The notes below the pieces were generated by a model, which was not told where the DNA came from, searched no databases, and saw only the letters and a program-made list of their open reading frames with translations. Below, piece after piece: positions 1-7,420 of a stretch of 10,009 nt of DNA. A program made the translations under genes and the position numbers. The number at the start of each line of letters is the position of its first letter. Position 1 is the stretch's first letter. Origin of the DNA: JBOHNM01 sp050730675 (GTDB lineage Bacteria > Planctomycetota > Phycisphaerae > Phycisphaerales > UBA1924); NCBI GenBank assembly GCA_050730675.1, contig JBOHNM010000151.1, forward strand, positions 1 through 10,009. Direction: 5' to 3'.

Positions 1-474
1 GCCGGCATGCTGACCTTCAAGGCCGACAACACCTTCGCGGGCAACCCCAATGCCAACGCCCTCCGGTGGGGCACCATGTACACGTTCTGGTTCGACGCGA
101 ACGTCGCGCCGATGTCCGGCCAGGGCAGGATCACACTCTTCAAGCCCGCATACACCGGCACCGACGCCTCCAACGCCGCCGCTGCCCCCTCCGGCCGCAC
201 TGGAAATGACGAAGCCCTTTGGGCCTTCGCCAACGGTCTCCAGGTTCCTGCCTATTGCACCGCCGACATCGCCAGTCCGGGTGGAGACCTCGTTCCCGAT
301 GGCCACACCACCGTCGATGACCTGATCGCCTATCTCACCCAGTTCTTCGCCGGTAACATCGCCATCGCCGACCTCGCCACCCTGGGCGGGGGGCCCGGCG
401 CTGCAGGCGACGGCCAGATCACCGTGGACGACTTGGTCTACTTCCTCGCCGCCTTCTTCTCCAACTGCAACTGA
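1..474 (+). CDS. Secreted GC-type dockerin-tailed protein, 3' end (partial)
   Basis: The reading frame is open from base 1, and the first in-frame ATG (base 7) falls inside a conserved block, so the true start lies upstream of the window. The visible 157 residues have two parts. The first aligns closely with the end of the large central region of the next gene: both carry NANAxRWGTxYxFWFDxNV and then RIxLFKPAYxGTD. The second (about bases 253-471) is a two-repeat dockerin-like tail with TVDDLIAYLTQFF and TVDDLVYFLAAFF, opened and closed by the only two cysteines visible. The second repeat has two extra residues in its loop (LGGGPGAAGDGQ). The protein is probably exported and held to a partner or surface through this tail; this is inferred from the dockerin resemblance, and no catalytic motif is visible. 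It is a tandem paralogue of the gene at 662-2803. The family is unnamed, so no biochemical role is assigned. Confidence 0.85.
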   Translation, partial: AGMLTFKADNTFAGNPNANALRWGTMYTFWFDANVAPMSGQGRITLFKPAYTGTDASNAAAAPSGRTGNDEALWAFANGLQVPAYCTADIASPGGDLVPDGHTTVDDLIAYLTQFFAGNIAIADLATLGGGPGAAGDGQITVDDLVYFLAAFFSNCN

Positions 475-501
475 TCGAGCGGCGGTCTCGTATGCGTATC
501 A

Positions 502-522
502 CCCCCGGGGTCCTCCCGGGGG
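502..522 (+). terminator. Possible intrinsic terminator after the first dockerin gene
   Basis: An 8-bp perfect GC stem (CCCCCGGG at 502-509 with CCCGGGGG at 515-522) with a 5-nt loop begins 28 nt after the stop codon at 472-474. The stem is strong, but no T-run follows directly; the nearest is TTTT at 534-537. It could be a weak intrinsic terminator or a 3'-end stabilising hairpin between the two paralogues. Confidence 0.45.
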
Positions 523-523
523 G

Positions 524-661
524 ATTCCACGTGTTTTGCAAGCCCGACGCCGGCGTTCTGTCCGCGCAGGGCTCCAAACCGCCAATACCCAGACCGGCGA
601 TTCCGTCGCGTCTGCCGTGGGTCCAAATCCCGCCGTTAGGCGGGGAACAAGGGGTGAATGC
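524..661 (+). other. Leader region of the second dockerin gene
   Basis: This is the rest of the gap between the two paralogues. I see no convincing sigma-70 promoter: TTGCAA at 536-541 has no acceptable -10 partner. Near the gene end there is a perfect 6-bp inverted repeat with a 4-nt loop (CCCGCC 629-634, GGCGGG 639-644), and then the ribosome binding site AAGGGG (649-654) seven bases before the ATG at 662. The hairpin sits only 4 nt upstream of that site. Confidence 0.4.
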
Positions 662-2803
662 ATGATTTTCCGTTTCCCGCTCGCACTGGCCTGCCTGACG
701 CTCGCGTTGGTCGCAGGTTCCGCCTCCGCCCAGCAGTACACCACGTGTGCTTTGGCCAACGCCACCACCGCCGTCTCGCTGGCTGAGGGCTCCTCCACCA
801 GCGGCACAACCGTCGGCGCGGCCTCGACTTCGGTCACGCTCGCCTGCCCCACCAGCACCAGCTACACCGGCCCTTCCGTCTGGTACCGCTTTGTGCCGCC
901 GCACAGCGGCGATGTCACGATCTCCACCTGCGGCAGCTCGTTCGACACGGTGCTGTCGGTCCACACCGCCTGCACGGGCACCGGCACGGGCACGCTGCGC
1001 GGCTGCAACAACGATGGGGCCGGCTGCGCACCCGCGTCGGCCGTCACGCTGTTCGTCCAGGCCGGCTACCCCTACCTCGTCCGCGTCGGCGGCGTCGCCG
1101 GCGCTTCGGGTGAATTCACGCTCAATGTCGGCGCAGTCGCGTACAAGACCCGCGGCCCCGATGTGGCCGTCTGGGCGATCTCCGACGTGGCTCGCAACGC
1201 GCCGGGCACCTACGAGTCCCGCGCCTTCTTCGATCCGGTCAGCGGCACGTACACCACGGCCCAGATGGAGTCGCTCTCGATCGGCACCACCTCCACCAAC
1301 TACGGCGACCTGCAGGTGGACTGGCGCGACAGCAACGCTCCCTCCGGCGGCATCGGCAACTACTCCAACCAGAGCCCCGCGATTGCGCAGAACATCTTCA
1401 AGTACCAGCCGGTGAGCGGCCAGTCCTACGGCCGCTTCCGCCAGCTTGGCCAGGGGTGGCTCAAGGTCGGGTTCACGTCCACCAACTCCAACGGCGGCCC
1501 CGGCACCTGCGTGCAGACGCCGCTCGGCGGCGACCAGCTCGGCATCAACTGCCTCGATACCTACGGCTCAAGCCTCAACGGCACTCAGGGATACCTCGCG
1601 CCGCGATCGAGCGTCCACGTCTCCAGCGGCTACTACACGCCCTGGCGCAACAACGCCGGCGCCAGCGGTGATTACCTTTTCAAGCGCGTCGAGTTGCCCA
1701 GCAGCGAGTATGTCTCCAATTGGGGCGGCAGCCCCGCGACCTACACGACCACCTCGCGCTACTTCGCAGAGGGGTACTACGTCGCCTACGAGGACGCCCT
1801 GTGGAACAACGGCCGCAACAACATGTCCTGGCACGAGCTGCTGGTCACCAGCGCTTCCGCCTCGCCGGCCAAGGCGACCGGCAACTCGCACCGGCTCGAG
1901 CCCGCGATCGCCGCTTGGAAGGTGATGGACCCGGCAGTCACCCTCGCCAACGCTGACCACATCTACACCGTCATCAGTCCCGGGACTTCCGCGTCGAACG
2001 TCGCCTCCGCAGCGCCGGGATATGTCGGCGACAACCGCAGCAACTTCCCACCCTCGTGGCCGCGCGATGTTGAGTGCCGGTACGTTGTCGGCGCCAAAGT
2101 CACGGACTTGGGCAACGGCCAGTGGCACTATGAGTATGCGATCTACAACATCAACTCCGACCGCTCGGGCGGCTCGTTCAGCATGCGGCTGCCATTCGGC
2201 GCCGCGGTTTCCAACGCCGGCCAGACCTACCCGATGTGCCACTCGGGCGAGCCGTACTCCAACCAGTACGTCGAGCTCGCCACGGGCGTGACGCCCGACG
2301 CGACCAACACGCCCAACGGCGCGTGGTCGTGGACGGCCGCCGACGGCAAGCTCGTTTTCACTGCCGATGGCACCTACGCCTCGAAGGTGAATGCCAACGC
2401 CGTTCGCTGGGGCACTCTCTACAACTTCTGGTTCGACTGCAACGTCCCGCCGACCAACGGCTGGGCCCGCATCGGCCTGTTCAAGCCCGCCTACGACGGC
2501 ACGGACCCGTCGGTGAATTCGCCCGCGGGCCGCGTCGCCCGTGACCTGGCGCAATCCGCCTACGCCAGCGTCCTGCCGACCCCCACGATCTGCATCCCTG
2601 ATCTGGCCACCACCGGCGGCGCCCTCGGCCCCGATGGCCAGGTGACCGTGGACGACTTGACCCTCTTCCTCGCCCGCTTCTTCGCCAACGACCTGGCGGC
2701 CGACATCGCCTCCCTTGGCGGCGCGCTGGTTCCAGACGATCAGATTTCCGCTGACGACCTGATCGCGTTCCTGTCCACGTTCTTCGCCGGTTGCGGCTCC
2801 TGA
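662..2803 (+). CDS. Secreted PPC-like / GC-type dockerin-tailed protein
   Basis: This encodes a 713-residue exported protein. The frame is open further upstream, but the ATG at 662 follows AAGGGG with 7-nt spacing and begins a clear Sec signal peptide (residues 1-23, hydrophobic core LALACLTLALVAG, cleavage after ASA). Residues of about 24-156 form a Cys-containing beta domain with WYRFVPPHSGDVTISTCGSS, FDTVLSVHTAC and YLVRVGG, resembling the pre-peptidase C-terminal (PPC)-like domains common in planctomycete secreted proteins. Residues of about 160-640 are a large region rich in Tyr, Trp, Asn and Gly that I do not recognise; no catalytic signature is evident. Residues 643-713 are a two-repeat dockerin-like tail bracketed by C644 and C711. 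The second repeat reads PDDQISADD, with Asp where Gly is usual. It is a tandem paralogue of the partial gene upstream and is followed by a strong terminator. Export and the tail are well supported; the function of the central region is unknown. Confidence 0.9.
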   Translation: MIFRFPLALACLTLALVAGSASAQQYTTCALANATTAVSLAEGSSTSGTTVGAASTSVTLACPTSTSYTGPSVWYRFVPPHSGDVTISTCGSSFDTVLSVHTACTGTGTGTLRGCNNDGAGCAPASAVTLFVQAGYPYLVRVGGVAGASGEFTLNVGAVAYKTRGPDVAVWAISDVARNAPGTYESRAFFDPVSGTYTTAQMESLSIGTTSTNYGDLQVDWRDSNAPSGGIGNYSNQSPAIAQNIFKYQPVSGQSYGRFRQLGQGWLKVGFTSTNSNGGPGTCVQTPLGGDQLGINCLDTYGSSLNGTQGYLAPRSSVHVSSGYYTPWRNNAGASGDYLFKRVELPSSEYVSNWGGSPATYTTTSRYFAEGYYVAYEDALWNNGRNNMSWHELLVTSASASPAKATGNSHRLEPAIAAWKVMDPAVTLANADHIYTVISPGTSASNVASAAPGYVGDNRSNFPPSWPRDVECRYVVGAKVTDLGNGQWHYEYAIYNINSDRSGGSFSMRLPFGAAVSNAGQTYPMCHSGEPYSNQYVELATGVTPDATNTPNGAWSWTAADGKLVFTADGTYASKVNANAVRWGTLYNFWFDCNVPPTNGWARIGLFKPAYDGTDPSVNSPAGRVARDLAQSAYASVLPTPTICIPDLATTGGALGPDGQVTVDDLTLFLARFFANDLAADIASLGGALVPDDQISADDLIAFLSTFFAGCGS

Positions 2804-2827
2804 ACCCAACTCTCGAGTCCATCCCAG

Positions 2828-2855
2828 GCCCCGGAGCCCGTGCTCCGGGGCTTTT
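2828..2855 (+). terminator. Rho-independent terminator
   Basis: A perfect 10-bp stem (GCCCCGGAGC at 2828-2837 with GCTCCGGGGC at 2842-2851), a 4-nt loop and an immediate TTTT (2852-2855) lie 24 nt after the stop codon of the dockerin gene. This separates the upstream paralogue block from the DUF1800 cluster, so that cluster should have its own promoter. Confidence 0.9.
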
Positions 2856-3113
2856 GCATTCATGAGCCGGGGCGCGGAGCACCGCCGCAATAGCACCCGC
2901 CCTGGGCTGGGGACTGGGGCAACCTGAGATTGATGAAGTTGTCCGAAGAGCGCTTGCAATGAAGTCCGCTTCATGGCATTCTTGTGAACATGGGCGAGAA
3001 GCGCGCCCCGGGTTGACGGACGCACCGCCCACATGCTCCGCTGCTCGCTACCGCCTCCGACCCGGTTTGCCCGGGCGTGAGGACATTGCCCGCAGGGGCA
3101 ACTGGAGCGTGCG
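2856..3113 (+). other. Intergenic region before the DUF1800 cluster
   Basis: This stretch must hold the promoter and leader of the DUF1800-DUF1501-dockerin cluster, but I cannot identify a convincing sigma-70 promoter. The best candidate, TTGCAA 2954-2959 with CATTCT 2977-2982 (17-nt spacer), has a poor -10. It contains a 6-bp inverted repeat with a 4-nt loop (2959-2974), the near-repeat of its left half at 2933-2945, a 5-bp hairpin (3061-3065 with 3071-3075) and a 6-bp hairpin (3086-3091 with 3096-3101) ending 2 nt before the GGAG at 3104-3107. No credible small gene is seen; the 21-codon frame at 2862-2927 has no ribosome binding site of note. Confidence 0.5.
3086..3107 (+). promoter_or_regulatory. 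Leader hairpin abutting the DUF1800 ribosome binding site
   Basis: TTGCCC (3086-3091) and GGGCAA (3096-3101) can pair around the loop GCAG. The Shine-Dalgarno GGAG (3104-3107) follows after 2 nt and lies 6 nt before the ATG at 3114. It may tune translation or be incidental in GC-rich DNA. Confidence 0.35.
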
Positions 3114-4832
3114 ATGAGCGACAGAACCGTCGAGCAAGTAGTCACTGCGCCATTGACCGATTCGGTCCCGACGGCGGGAGCGGCCATGTCGCAAGCGCCC
3201 GTGCACCGGGCCGAACACGGGTTCTCGCGCCGAGCGATGTTCGCGGGCGGGTTGGCCGCCGCGGCCGGCCTGATGGCCACTGCGGGCCGAAGGTCCACAG
3301 CACGAGCGGCTCCGCCGGCGGTCTCGGCCGATGTGGACCCGGGCGCCCTGCTCAACCGCCTGGTGAGCCGCATCACCTTCGGGATCAACGAGGCGGAGTT
3401 GACGCTGGCCACGACGCTCGGATTTCAAGGCTACCTCGACTACCAGCTCGCGTACGAGGCGATCGACGACTCGGCGGTGGAGTCGCGGATCTCCGGCGGC
3501 GCAACGGTCAACGGCACGGCCGTGCCGGCGCTGGGGACGATCAACCGCACCGGTCAGCAGCTCTACGACACGGCCATCACGCCCAACTCCAACACGATCG
3601 TCACCGAGTTGATCGAGGCGACGATCGTCCGCGCGGTGTACAGCCAACGCCAGCTCTACCAGCGGATGGTCGAGTTCTGGACCGATCACTTCAATATCGA
3701 CATCACGCTCGATTCGGAGATCTACCTCAAGTCGCTCGACGACCGACTGGTGATCCGTCAGCACGCGATGACCAGCTTCCCGCAACTGCTGAACGCCAGC
3801 GCGCACAGCCCGGCGATGATGTACTACCTGAACAACGACCTCAACAAGTACTCGGCGACCAACCCCGCATCGATCAACGAGAACTACGCCCGTGAGATCA
3901 TCGAGCTTCACACATTCGGGGCGAACTATTTCTATGCGTTCCCCGCCGCAGACCAGTCCACTGCAATCCGCGCGGTGGCGCGGTGCTTTACGGGGTGGGA
4001 CTGGTACCGCGGCAACTACGCCGCGGATCCGAGCCTGCGTGCCACATTCCGCTACGTGCAGGGCAACCACGACCCCAACGCCAAGTCGTGCGGCCCTGTG
4101 CTGGAGAACATCACAATCCCCGCTCGCACCCAGGCCAACGGCCTGCAGGACGGCATGGACATCCTGTCGCACCTGGGCAACCACCCCGCGACAGCTCTGT
4201 ACATCGCCACTAAGCTGTGCCGCAAGTTCCTCGGTGAGTCTTGCCCGCAGAGCACGATCGATGCCGTGCGTGACACCTACCTCAACCCCGCCAACGCCCA
4301 GGGGATCGGCGACATCAAGGCCATGCTCCGAACGATCCTGACGCCGGCCAACTTATACGAATCGCCGCTGCGTTACAAGCGTCCGTTCCACCTGTTCGTC
4401 AGCGCGATGAGGGCAGTACCGACATTCATCGTCACCACCGGCTCGCTCCGAACTCAATTGGCCAAAGCCGGGCACCTGCCCTTCAACTGGGGCCCGCCCG
4501 ATGGCTACCCCGACACGACCGAGTACTGGATCGGCCTGCTGCTGCCCCGCTGGAATTTCGGCGCTCAAGTGCCGATCGCGTCGAGCCCCACCTCCACCGG
4601 CATCGGCGGCATCCGGATGGTCATCACCGACACCGGCGGCTTGCTCGCAACGTTGACGACGCGGGACACCGTTATCAACCGCCTGAACCAGGCGATGTTC
4701 GGCGGCGAGATGAACGCCGTGGATAAGGAACGGGTGCGGATCTACATGCCGGCCTCGGGCACGATCAGCAACACCAGCAAGCAGGAGTCCACCGGGCTGG
4801 CGATCGATTCCCCGGGGTTCCAGTGGTATTGA
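3114..4832 (+). CDS. DUF1800 family protein with Tat signal
   Basis: This encodes a 572-residue member of the DUF1800 family (Pfam PF08811), whose activity is not established. Family blocks appear in order: LLNRLVSRITFGINEAEL (79-96) with LGFQGYLDYQL, MVEFWTDHFNI (185-195), NENYAREIIELHTFGANYFY (255-274), AVARCFTGWDW (287-297), ILSHLGNHPATALYIATKLC (350-369), then LYESPLRYKRPFHLFVSAMR and the C-terminal HLPFNWGPPDGYPDTTEYW. The N-terminus has a twin-arginine signal, SRRAMF (38-43) followed by an Ala/Gly-rich hydrophobic stretch, so export through Tat is likely. The ATG at 3114 has GGAG 6 nt upstream. An in-frame ATG at 3186 has GGGAG 5 nt upstream and would give a more usual 13-residue lead before SRR, so the start is uncertain. 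It is followed 67 bp later by DUF1501; the two families are commonly neighbours and probably act together. Confidence 0.92.
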   Translation: MSDRTVEQVVTAPLTDSVPTAGAAMSQAPVHRAEHGFSRRAMFAGGLAAAAGLMATAGRRSTARAAPPAVSADVDPGALLNRLVSRITFGINEAELTLATTLGFQGYLDYQLAYEAIDDSAVESRISGGATVNGTAVPALGTINRTGQQLYDTAITPNSNTIVTELIEATIVRAVYSQRQLYQRMVEFWTDHFNIDITLDSEIYLKSLDDRLVIRQHAMTSFPQLLNASAHSPAMMYYLNNDLNKYSATNPASINENYAREIIELHTFGANYFYAFPAADQSTAIRAVARCFTGWDWYRGNYAADPSLRATFRYVQGNHDPNAKSCGPVLENITIPARTQANGLQDGMDILSHLGNHPATALYIATKLCRKFLGESCPQSTIDAVRDTYLNPANAQGIGDIKAMLRTILTPANLYESPLRYKRPFHLFVSAMRAVPTFIVTTGSLRTQLAKAGHLPFNWGPPDGYPDTTEYWIGLLLPRWNFGAQVPIASSPTSTGIGGIRMVITDTGGLLATLTTRDTVINRLNQAMFGGEMNAVDKERVRIYMPASGTISNTSKQESTGLAIDSPGFQWY

Positions 4833-4899
4833 TCCAGCACAACACTGACGCACGGCGCGATCGCCCAACGAGCACGACCAGGCCTGACGGAGCCACCAG

Positions 4900-6396
4900 A
4901 TGAGCCATGACCAATCCTGCGGTTGCCCGGAATTCCTCCAGTTGTCGCGCCGCTCGTTCGTCGGCGTGGCGGGAGGCACGCTCGCCGCGGCCGCGCTCGC
5001 GCCGGCGTGGCTGCCCCGCGTCAGCTTCGCGAAGACCTTCAACACGCCGCCGCAGGACGTGATTGTCGCGATCTTCCTGCGGGGGGGCGCCGACGGTCTG
5101 AACATGTGCGTGCCCTACAGCGACGCGGGGTACACCAGCGCCCGCCCGACGCTCAAGGTCTATGCGCCCGACGACATGAGCGTGCCGCAGCCGAGCCGCG
5201 CCCTGCTGCTCGGCAACGCGACCTTCGGCAATGTCGGTCTGGGCCTCCACCCGGCGATGGCCGGCCTGCTCCCGGCGTACCAGGACGGCAAGCTGCTGAT
5301 CGCGCATTGCAGCGGATTGACCGGGGCTAACCAGTCCCACTTCGACGCCCAGAAATACATGGAAGCGGGCAAGTGGAACGACCCGCAGCTGTTCACGGGT
5401 TGGCTCGGCCGCCACCTTGCGACGGCCGACCCCATCAACCCGAGTTCGACCCTGCGCGGGATCGGCGTCGCCGACGGCCTGCAGCGTTCGCTGCTGGGCG
5501 CACCCGAGTCACTCCCTGTTCCCGACGTGCAGAGCAACCCCGGCACCGTGCCGGCACTGAACAACCTGGCGGCCAACTACGGCCTGCTCCCCAGCAATTC
5601 GACCGAGACCGCTCGCCGCCAGGCGCTCCACCGCATCGCGACCGACCCCGGCAGCGTGCCCACAAGCATGTACGAGTCAGCGCCGGATATTCTGCGTTTG
5701 GCCGCGCAGAACACCGTCAACACCATCTCACGCCTCAACGCGATCGGCGCCGCCACCTATACGCCGCAGCCACCCTCCGGAACCCTCCAGGCCATCTACC
5801 CATCCAACTCGATCGGCTACGCCCTGCGGACGAGCGCCGCCATCATCGCCTCGAACAACATGCTCACCGGAGGTGAGGCCGTCGATGCCATCGCCATCGA
5901 TGTCGGGTCGTGGGATACACACAGCAATGAGGCGGTGCGCGACCCGGTGACGGGCGTCTTCACCGGCGCGATGATTTCTCCCATGACCAACCTTGCCAAC
6001 GCACTGGGAGCCTTCTACCGGGACGTCATCGCCACGCGCGGGCTGAACGTCACCGTCGTGGTCATGAGCGAGTTCGGCCGGCGTGTGGGCGAGAACTCCA
6101 CCGCCGGCGCCACGCCCGGCACAGACCACGGTTACGGCAACGTCATGTGGATCATGGGGTCGCAGGTCCTTGGCGGGCGCGTAATCGCCAAGGCGTCCGC
6201 GGGGGCGGCGGGGTTCGGCTGGCCGGGCGTGCCGGTGCCTGTCGGTCAGCAGATCGCCGCCAACCTGACCATGCCGATCACGCTCGACTACCGGCACCTG
6301 CTGGCGGAGATCATCGACCGCCGCCTCGGGAACGCCGCCAGCCTCTCGCAGATCTTCCCCGGCTTCACGCCGTCGTACCAGGGCATCGTGAGCTAA
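4900..6396 (+). CDS. DUF1501 family protein with Tat signal
   Basis: This encodes a 498-residue member of the DUF1501 family (Pfam PF07394), which is related in fold to alkaline phosphatase/sulfatase-like enzymes; the substrate is unknown. The ATG is preceded by GGAG (4889-4892) with 7-nt spacing. Residues 16-18 are SRR within LSRRSFVGVAGG, followed by an Ala-rich hydrophobic core, which is a good Tat signal. Family motifs in order are FLRGGADGLNMCVPY (59-73), LHPAMAGLLPAYQDGKLLI (116-134), NQSHFDAQKYME (144-155), GWLGRHL (167-173), AIDVGSWDTHSNE (332-344), VVVMSEFGRRVGENS (386-400), GTDHGYGN (407-414) and DYRHLLAEI (463-471). The Asp/His-rich WDTH and GTDHGYG motifs could be metal ligands, by analogy with the alkaline phosphatase superfamily. 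It lies directly after its usual DUF1800 partner and its stop codon overlaps the ribosome binding site of the next gene, so operon membership is well supported. Confidence 0.94.
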   Translation: MSHDQSCGCPEFLQLSRRSFVGVAGGTLAAAALAPAWLPRVSFAKTFNTPPQDVIVAIFLRGGADGLNMCVPYSDAGYTSARPTLKVYAPDDMSVPQPSRALLLGNATFGNVGLGLHPAMAGLLPAYQDGKLLIAHCSGLTGANQSHFDAQKYMEAGKWNDPQLFTGWLGRHLATADPINPSSTLRGIGVADGLQRSLLGAPESLPVPDVQSNPGTVPALNNLAANYGLLPSNSTETARRQALHRIATDPGSVPTSMYESAPDILRLAAQNTVNTISRLNAIGAATYTPQPPSGTLQAIYPSNSIGYALRTSAAIIASNNMLTGGEAVDAIAIDVGSWDTHSNEAVRDPVTGVFTGAMISPMTNLANALGAFYRDVIATRGLNVTVVVMSEFGRRVGENSTAGATPGTDHGYGNVMWIMGSQVLGGRVIAKASAGAAGFGWPGVPVPVGQQIAANLTMPITLDYRHLLAEIIDRRLGNAASLSQIFPGFTPSYQGIVS

Positions 6397-6400
6397 GGAG
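6395..6400 (+). promoter_or_regulatory. Ribosome binding site overlapping the DUF1501 stop codon
   Basis: AAGGAG (6395-6400) shares two bases with the TAA stop at 6394-6396 and lies 6 nt before the ATG at 6407. This fixes the start of the third cluster gene and implies translational coupling to DUF1501. Confidence 0.85.
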
Positions 6401-6406
6401 CGGACC

Positions 6407-7420
6407 ATGAGCATTCTTCGCAGCACCATCATCGTCGCGGCGCTCGCGCTCTCGGCCCCGGCCTTCGGCCAGGCAGCGCTCTACAGCAACGGCAGCGCGA
6501 ACCCCTCGACGCCGGCACTGAGCACCGGCCCCACCAGCGCCGGCGGCGCGGCCGCGCCGGCAGGCGCAAGCTGGAGCGAACTTGCGTACGACGGTGCGGC
6601 GGCCAACGCCATCGCCGGATTCTCGACGCACACCCTCGGCGGAGCGCAGGCCCCCTACCGCTTCGCCAGCCGGATGGTGGTGCCGATGGGCGGTTGGCGG
6701 GTCAACGCCATCTCGTTCTATGCGTATCAGCCGGGATACGCGGGGGCGGGCTCGCCGTTCGGCGCGATCAACCTTCGGATCTGGAACGGCGTGCCGGGCA
6801 ACGCGGGCGCGACCGTCGTGTGGGGTGACGACACCAGCAACATTTTGAGCAGTTCGACAGCGACGGACATCTACCGCGTCTTCAACTCCAGCCCCGGCTC
6901 GCTGCTGCCGGCGACACCCGACACCACGCGGCGAATCTGGCGCAACGACGCGAGTGTCGGCAACACGCTGCTGGCGGCGGGGACGTACTGGCTGGACTGG
7001 CAGATCGTGCCGAGCGACCCGGACGAGGACGCGTACTCGCCGCCGATCACGGCGGTCGGCACGCGGGCGGCTGGGACGATCGCCGCACGCCAGTTCAAGA
7101 CCAGCACACTCGGCGGCACATGGTCGGACGTGTTTGATCTCGGCAAGCCGTCGTCGGCCGCGGATACCGTGGCGGACCTGCCGTACATCGTCCGCGGTGC
7201 GCGAGGGTGCCCCGCAGATGTGGCAAGCCTCGGCGGCGCGCTCGCGCCGGACGGGCAGATGACGGTGGACGACATCGTGGCGTTCCTGTCGGCGTTCTTC
7301 GCGGCGAACCTCGCGGTGGCGGATGTCGCGGGGCTGGGCGGCTCCAGCATGCCCGACGGACAGTTGTCCGCGGACGATGTCGTGTACTTCCTGTCGGCCT
7401 TCTTCAGCCCGTGCCCGTGA
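6407..7420 (+). CDS. Secreted GC-type dockerin-tailed protein
   Basis: This encodes a 337-residue exported protein, third gene of the DUF1800-DUF1501 cluster. Residues 1-21 are a Sec signal peptide (STIIVAALALSAPAFG, cleavage after AFG) with no twin arginine, unlike its two operon neighbours. Residues of about 22-266 form a Gly/Ala/Ser-rich, probably beta-sandwich region with WRVNAISFYAYQPGY, INLRIWNGVPG and AGTYWLDWQI. It resembles adhesion-like or surface domains of planctomycetes, but I cannot name a family. Residues 268-337 are the dockerin-like tail: two repeats, ADVASLGGALAPDGQMTVDD and ADVAGLGGSSMPDGQLSADD, each followed by a FLSAFF helix. C268 and C336 bracket the tail and are the only cysteines in the whole protein, which suggests that they pair. 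The role is likely surface display or docking; the partner is unknown. Coding ends 10 bp from the convergent kinase gene. Confidence 0.9.
   Translation: MSILRSTIIVAALALSAPAFGQAALYSNGSANPSTPALSTGPTSAGGAAAPAGASWSELAYDGAAANAIAGFSTHTLGGAQAPYRFASRMVVPMGGWRVNAISFYAYQPGYAGAGSPFGAINLRIWNGVPGNAGATVVWGDDTSNILSSSTATDIYRVFNSSPGSLLPATPDTTRRIWRNDASVGNTLLAAGTYWLDWQIVPSDPDEDAYSPPITAVGTRAAGTIAARQFKTSTLGGTWSDVFDLGKPSSAADTVADLPYIVRGARGCPADVASLGGALAPDGQMTVDDIVAFLSAFFAANLAVADVAGLGGSSMPDGQLSADDVVYFLSAFFSPCP

Noticed and set aside
536..661. Upstream extension of the second dockerin gene to a start at 536
   Set aside because: It would place 42 residues with many Arg before a perfect signal peptide, and the ATG at 662 has a good ribosome binding site.
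2862..2927. 21-codon open frame starting just after the terminator
   Set aside because: No ribosome binding site, no recognisable peptide, and it begins only 6 bases after the T-run.
2954..2982. TTGCAA / CATTCT as the DUF1800 cluster promoter
   Set aside because: The spacing is right, but the -10 matches consensus at only three of six positions; not enough to call.
1568..3412. 614-residue open frame on the minus strand
   Set aside because: It is antisense to the dockerin gene and to the start of DUF1800 and crosses the terminator. Its composition is Arg/Ala/Val/Gly-rich with no family motif, as expected for a shadow frame in GC-rich DNA.
3048..4184. 378-residue open frame on the minus strand
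   Set aside because: It is antisense to DUF1800, whose family motifs are intact; low-complexity Arg/Val/Gly composition.
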